Shown: positions 59,177 through 64,000 of the stretch, piece after piece | Layout: each line of letters opens with the position of its first letter | How positions within the stretch are numbered: position 1 is the first letter of the stretch | Source of the DNA: Cavia porcellus | Taxonomy: Eukaryota > Chordata > Mammalia > Rodentia > Caviidae | DNA length: 64,000 bases | NCBI RefSeq assembly: GCF_034190915.1 | Contig: NW_026947485.1 | Coordinates: forward strand, 131,642,337-131,706,336 | Direction: 5' to 3' | Notes under the pieces: model-generated | The model's input: only the letters and a program-made list of their open reading frames with translations | What the model was told of the DNA's origin: nothing | Databases searched by the model: none | Position numbers and translations under genes: made by a program

Positions 59177-59216
<40 letters not shown>
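59177..59216. repeat. (GT)20 microsatellite
   Basis: About 20 uninterrupted GT units; the longest pure dinucleotide run in the window and a likely polymorphic marker. Confidence 0.95.
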
Positions 59217-59221
<5 letters not shown>

Positions 59222-59907
59222 GAAAACGTGTGAAGGAATTTTGGAGACCTGAGTTCTAGTTCTGAATTTGACAATATGAAATACTACAGAAATGAAATCT
59301 GTAGGTTCTAGTCCTGTTTTCAGATTCTTTGAATCTTAAAAACTGCTTCTCCTAATTTTTCTTTAATTTGGTTTTAGTAACGTCTTAAATCCGAGGGTGA
59401 CAAAAAGTGCAGACTTGCGAAGCGGTGGTTTCCAGAGGTTCTAGCTCAGGGAATGAGAAAACAGAATGGAGAAGTAAACAGGTGTCCCAGAGCAGGCAGC
59501 AAGCAGCTCAGCTTGTCCATAAGTCTTGGAGTACCAATCCAGTACTTACAAATTAGGTAGAATCCCAAACAATGCAATAGACCTCAGGGATTTTAAAAAG
59601 TGAAATTGTAAAAGATTTACATAGAGTCTAACCACAAGGTGGCGATAAATCACTTTTTACGGATTGTGTCCCCTTCCTCATGGATGGTCCTTTCTTCTGT
59701 AGTGCAGTGTAGCAGAAAGACAGTTGTTCTCAATTACCATGATGATGGCTAAGATGTATACACATACACGTCTATTAATATGTGTTATATGTAAATATCT
59801 AGTAAAAATATCTTAGCAAGGCATTCTTATTAGGGAGATATTTTGATAGTCCAGTAGACCCTTGATGTGATTGATAGCAGAGATTGTCATGATAGGAATA
59901 AACTCTG

Positions 59908-59991
59908 AGGACTGGGGATGCAGCTCAGCAGTAGTGTTGGATTAGCGTGCACTCAAAACTCTGAGTTCAACCTCTGATATGAAAAAAAAAA
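59908..59991 (+). mobile_element. ID-like SINE, diverged
   Basis: 'gactggggatgcagctcagc' (box A) and 'tctgagttcaacctctgata' (box B) followed by a run of 10 A. Confidence 0.7.
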
Positions 59992-60857
59992 GCCATCTCT
60001 GAGCCTGGATAGTCCAAGGGTCTTCATTTGACAAAGATCAATGGTAGGAAACTCACGATATTGCAGTCCAGTGTAGAAAATGAAAAAAAAGCTCAATAAA
60101 TGATCCTTACTCGTGTTAAGTATGATACATTCCATTTTCTATCATTTATTTTAAAGAGAAAAGTCCTGGCCAGGAACCATTCAGTTGATTTTTATGAGCC
60201 ACCAGTATATGGATCATTAGGCAAATCCAGAACTAGTTCTGTCTTTCAGCACTAACTTGGTTTCATCTTTTGTGCTCAGTGTTTATCTGTTGGTTTTAAA
60301 TACCAGCATGGCCAGAGGGAGCACATTTCATTCTGAACACCTGGACCACTGCAGTCAGTTGTTGCAGTGCCCCCAGCTTAGTTGCCCAGATAGGAGAAGC
60401 CCATATCGGAAACACTCCCGTTCCTCCTCCCTGACACTTGCCAGGCCTCAAGCTGCAGCAGGGGGAAGGAGGTTTTCTTGTGGGTTTTCTGAAATCTTTC
60501 CTATACTGTCTATAGAACGTTGGTCGTAAAGACCAGTTCTCTCTTCTTTCCTGGATTTCAGCTTCTATCTTCCTTACTTTCTTTGTTTCTAAACCCAAAC
60601 TCTGGATAGATTATATAAGTTCCTCAGTAAACATATTTAATGTTTTAATGTAAGAAACTTGATCTAATTTTTTAGCATTTCAGTTGCTAAATACCAATTC
60701 TAGTTGAATGGACAATTCAAATTATTTAAAGGCTGTGCATGTATCTTGTCTTGGCTTGAAATAAGGACACGCCTTTGGGAGGTGTTTGAGGGGGTCTGTG
60801 TCTGCTATCAAAGGAGTGACTCAGCTCCCACTTAGTATCTCACCTGTGTCCTTCCAG

Positions 60858-60959
60858 AAGAGCGCAGTGCCAGACGATGCTGTGGAAGCCTTGGCTAGTA
60901 GCCTGGGGAAGAAGGAAGCAGATCCAGATGATGGAAAACCTGTGGTGGACAAAATCAAG
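60858..60959 (+). CDS. CAST: Calpastatin repeat 3, subdomain A exon, 34 codons
   Basis: Encodes [20 protein letters not shown] then [32 protein letters not shown] is the repeat 3 A region (human [18 protein letters not shown]). Acceptor CCTTCCAG at 60857, donor AAG|GTACAG at 60960. Length 102 bp, phase 0. Confidence 0.97.
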
Positions 60960-61426
60960 GTACAGCGGGCAGTTTAGGTACTTTCAGAAAATGACTATCA
61001 TTGAACACCACTCCTATAAACTTTAAAAAATATATTATCCACAAGACACGATCAGCTGGCTTTTTCTATTACTACACAAAATAAACTTAGCCTGGGGAAG
61101 CGAGCGTGTTTAAACACCACAGTGGGTGAGTGTGCCTGTGTCCGTGTTTGCCACCTTTCACCTTTGCTCATCTGTGTTTCCAGAGGACCTGAAACAGCAG
61201 CTGCTGGCTACTGCTTGTTACCACCTGCCTCTTACTGAGCAGCTCATGTGGGGTGTTCTGAGCCTGCTAAACTAGATACCGTAGCAAAGATTAAATTGCT
61301 GGGCAAGTCTCAACATATGTATGCTACATGAACCTAATGATAGAATGATTGACTTCAGATTTACACAGGCGTCCATTTCATAGAAGAAAGATAGATTAAC
61401 AATGAAAATGGTCTATTTTTATTCAG
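60960..61426 (+). other. Short CAST intron (467 bp)
   Basis: No repeats recognised. Confidence 0.85.
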
Positions 61427-61510
61427 GATAAGGCCACAGAAGAAGACCGTGAAAAACTTGGTGAAAAAGAAGAAACAATTCCTCCTGATTACAGACTAGA
61501 AGAAGTTAAG
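61427..61510 (+). CDS. CAST: Calpastatin repeat 3, subdomain B exon, 28 codons
   Basis: Encodes [20 protein letters not shown] then [24 protein letters not shown] is a complete B region with intact TIPPxYR, identical to human over this core (human [28 protein letters not shown]). Acceptor TTATTCAG at 61426, donor AAG|GTAAAC at 61511. Length 84 bp, phase 0. Confidence 0.98.
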
Positions 61511-63054
61511 GTAAACAGGCTAGGATATTTTCATATCTTTTTGTAAATGTATTCCATTTTATATACATAAGACACGGGAATGGACCTGGAATGTAAAGAT
61601 CTTGTTTATTAATATTTAATCATTAAATAGTATTAGTCCACAAATAGCTGTTGGAACACCAAATGTAAAGCTAGTCCTCCTTTAAGTGAAAGAAATCTAA
61701 TAGCTAGGCTACTTATGTTTTCCCTTCAAACCATGGTTTACTACAAAACAAGAATGTATAAAGCCTTGTTCAGGTAGGAAATACAAACTGAGAAACAATT
61801 ATGTGCTTTTAGGGAAAACTTTGCAACTCTTAGATATACATTGAAACATGAGAGCCAGTTTACCATTGAATAAAGTGGCAAGTTGACCTATTTCCTTGAT
61901 GGTTAAGGTACAGATTGTGCAGAATTAGTGACACAAGGAAAAACCCCACTGCGAACCTCATAAGTTAAATGCGGCCACTTAGAAGGGGCAGATGTGTAGA
62001 TGCAGTGCCTCTTCACGGAGTGTGTGGAAGCGGAAGTGTGGGGTCTGCTCCTCACTTCGTGGAGACCCGCAGTGAGTGTAGTTGATGGATAACAGTGCGG
62101 CATTTCAATGAGAGATCAAGTAAAGACCTGGAAGTGTTATGAAGCGACAGATAATGCATAGTATGCCAGAGGAGTTCAGAGGGTGATGAAACGAGCATGG
62201 AATAAAGTGGTCAGGGAAAGCGAATCACTGAAACGCTGCTATTAAAAATTCAGCGAAGACACAGAGCAATTAACCAGCCACCTACAATAAAGAGTAACTG
62301 CACTTGACCAGCTCATACTGAGTGAGGGCTGGGAGACCAATTTCATTTTGTGTAGCAGTCAGGTCCCCTTGGTCCCACAGTGAACTGGTGGCACAGAACT
62401 GGCTCAGGTTCGGCTTTGCTTATGAATTGAAGGGAGGTTAAAAGATGCATGTGAACTTCAGCGGAGAAGGGAGTAAGGGAGTTTGCATCAAGGGAAGCAG
62501 GTGACATCTCCAGATCCTTGTACCACACATTTTAAATACATGCAACAGAGTTTTTAAAAAGCCATTTTGCTGATGTTCTCAACATTTCTGTGCATTCCCA
62601 GTGCTTAGGTTAGGCTTGACACGTAATTAATGCAGGTTAGTCGGATACATGGTTTATGTTGTTAGCCAGAATTTTCTAGGCAACCTTTTCCAAACCCACT
62701 GCAGGAAGGTGAGGGACTCCTCTTCCACTGTCTGCAAATCCCCATCACACCACCACATGCCACAACATTGACTGTGTGTGTTTCTCCTGCACTTTGGGTC
62801 TCTGGGGTTTTGGGAGCCACTGCCATGCCTAATCTGGTATGCAGCCCCCGTTCCACGGTAATACCTGGTGCATGTGAGCAAACTGTTGACATGAACTTAA
62901 GAGTGTATTTTCTGCTGATAGAATATTTCCTGCAATGATGAATCCAACTTAAAGTATACAACAGCAGGTATAATCTGTATTTTTTGCAGTGCATGCAGGT
63001 TTTATAGTTGGAATAAAATGTGAAATGATTCAACGATGTTTTCTCCCTGAACAG
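61511..63054 (+). other. CAST intron
   Basis: No named repeat recognised. Modest minus-strand open frames (62654-63033) have no known product. Confidence 0.75.
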
Positions 63055-63105
63055 GATAAAGATGGAAAACCACTCCTTCCAAAAGAAGCCAAGGAACCAC
63101 TTCCA
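63055..63105 (+). CDS. CAST: Calpastatin repeat 3 DKDGKPLLP linker exon, 17 codons
   Basis: Encodes DKDGKPLLPKEAKEPLP (human DKDGKPLLPKESKEQLP). The first 20 coding bases and the four acceptor bases before them are identical to the repeat 2 exon at 54785. Acceptor CTGAACAG at 63054, donor CCA|GTAAGC at 63106. Length 51 bp, phase 0. Confidence 0.97.
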
Positions 63106-63629
63106 GTAAGCAAACCATTTTCTATGAAACCTGGATGTCCTTCTCCTTTAGGCATTGATTGATAACTGATAATTTGGGAAAGAATGGAATGTTAATCATA
63201 AAAGAGAATGAAGTACTAAAAGTATGCTACACTGTGGATGAATCTTGAAACCATTTTGCTAGATGAAAGAAGCCAGTCTCAAAACACCACACATTATATG
63301 ATTGCACACACATGGAAGTGTCTAGAAAGACAGGAACAAAAATTAGATTAATGGTTGCTTGGGGATTGAGGAATCAAGTGTCAGTAGCTAAAGTGCACAG
63401 TTGTCTTTGGAGTAAATATTTTCAAATATTGATCTTGATGATGGTTTCATATATGTTTCAATACCATTGAATATCACTGAATAAAATGATTGAGTTGTAC
63501 ATTTAGAGAATATTTGCGGGAGGGAATAGGTTTTCTTTTTCTGAGCTGATTAGCATGTTCTAATGACAACACTAGGAAGAGCAGACAGGTGTAGGCAGTT
63601 TTTGTTGCTAACTTTTCTGGATTTTGCAG
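63106..63629 (+). other. Short CAST intron holding an L1 3'-end fragment
   Basis: Nearly half of the 524 bp is the L1-derived piece listed next. A normal TTTTGCAG acceptor closes it. Confidence 0.8.
63185..63510 (+). mobile_element. L1M-type LINE-1 3'-UTR fragment
   Basis: 'actgtggatgaatcttgaaa', 'gatgaaagaagccagtctca' and 'ttgatcttgatgatggtttc', then 'tgagttgtacattta', match the order of old mammalian L1M 3' ends. Confidence 0.65.
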
Positions 63630-63701
63630 CCCTTCAGTGAAGACTTCCTTCTTGATGCACTGTCTCAGGACTTCTCCAGTCCTCCAGATACCTCCCCTCT
63701 T
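63630..63701 (+). CDS. CAST: Calpastatin repeat 3, subdomain C exon, 24 codons
   Basis: Encodes PFSEDFLLDALSQDFSSPPD then TSPL. EDFLLDALSQDF is the C helix of repeat 3 (human EDFLLDALSEDF). Acceptor GATTTTGCAG at 63629, donor CTT|GTAAGT at 63702 (consensus). Length 72 bp, phase 0. The last exon of the window; the repeat 4 exons and the stop codon must lie downstream. Confidence 0.97.
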
Positions 63702-64000
63702 GTAAGTCTCAAACCTCTGGTTTATTTTTGGTGCAAATAAATGGAAACTTGTAATTTACAGTCTAACTTGGGAGCTAAGGAAACAGTTAAAAGATTAATG
63801 GTCCTCAACCTACTATAACCAATAAAAATGTGCCCCACCCTGAAATACCATTCTATAACAGTGCAAAGTGTTTCCATAATCTCATGACTGGACCAATGAA
63901 TATGCACTAAGCCATGTACTCTTATGAAAAAGAATGTAAGTTTCAATTTATTCAAAATCACTTCTCGGACCACTTTATCTGTTATTTCTAATATTTACCA
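63702..64000 (+). other. 5' part of the following CAST intron
   Basis: AT-rich, no repeat or exon recognised before the window ends. Confidence 0.8.

Larger units (their letters stand above)
57326..60857 (+). other. CAST intron
   Basis: Carries a young ID-like SINE near its start, a (GT)n tract at 59177-59216 and an older ID-like SINE at 59908. 57600-59150 and 60000-60850 show no recognised gene or repeat. Confidence 0.8.

Noticed and set aside
1..64000. Possibility of a CRISPR array, operon, toxin or phage system
   Set aside because: Intron-exon structure, SINEs, LINEs and a conserved vertebrate gene throughout. No prokaryotic gene organisation or regularly spaced repeats.

Overview
This is mammalian genomic DNA. 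It carries part of one large plus-strand gene, calpastatin (CAST), the dedicated inhibitor of the calcium-dependent proteases calpain-1 and calpain-2. I recognise 22 coding exons, which together encode 564 residues. They run from the last exon of the N-terminal XL region (670) to subdomain C of inhibitory repeat 3 (63701). The upstream XL exons, repeat 4 and the 3' end lie outside the window. Each exon was placed by family-characteristic peptide, AG/GT boundaries and reading phase. Every exon length is a multiple of three and every junction is phase 0.

The interspersed repeats point to a rodent. There are Alu/B1-type 7SL SINEs, one with the internal duplication typical of rodent B1. There are ID-like tRNA-derived SINEs and fused ID+B1 (B4-like) elements. 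A young ID-like subfamily, with the tail GGTACCGGTAAAAACGAAAAAGAC or close variants, has clean target-site duplications. From memory this subfamily suggests a non-muroid rodent, perhaps beaver (Castor), but that is inference.

Layout. 1-741: intron end and XL exon. 742-24062: a 23.3-kb intron with a CpG island at about 6480-7060 that looks like an internal promoter and untranslated first exon ending at 6939. 24063-31537: L-domain exons. 31538-42951: an 11.4-kb intron filled by a decayed minus-strand endogenous retrovirus (about 33000-37134), a broken LINE-1 (about 37690-41590) and a MaLR LTR. 42952-49058: last L exon and inhibitory repeat 1. 49163-55649: repeat 2. 57230-63701: repeat 3. Each repeat has subdomain A (binds the calpain large-subunit EF-hand domain), B (TIPPxYR-type, occupies the active-site cleft) and C (binds the small-subunit EF-hand domain).

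I found no undescribed biological system. The points most worth checking are: an apparent move of the internal start codon (the usual Met-Asn-Pro-Thr start is Val here and a new ATG opens the same exon); the internal promoter; a NAGNAG acceptor; weak or SINE-crowded splice sites; a nearly perfect 146-bp tandem duplication; the ERV with an isoleucine-tRNA-like primer site; and an unexplained minus-strand frame inside one intron.
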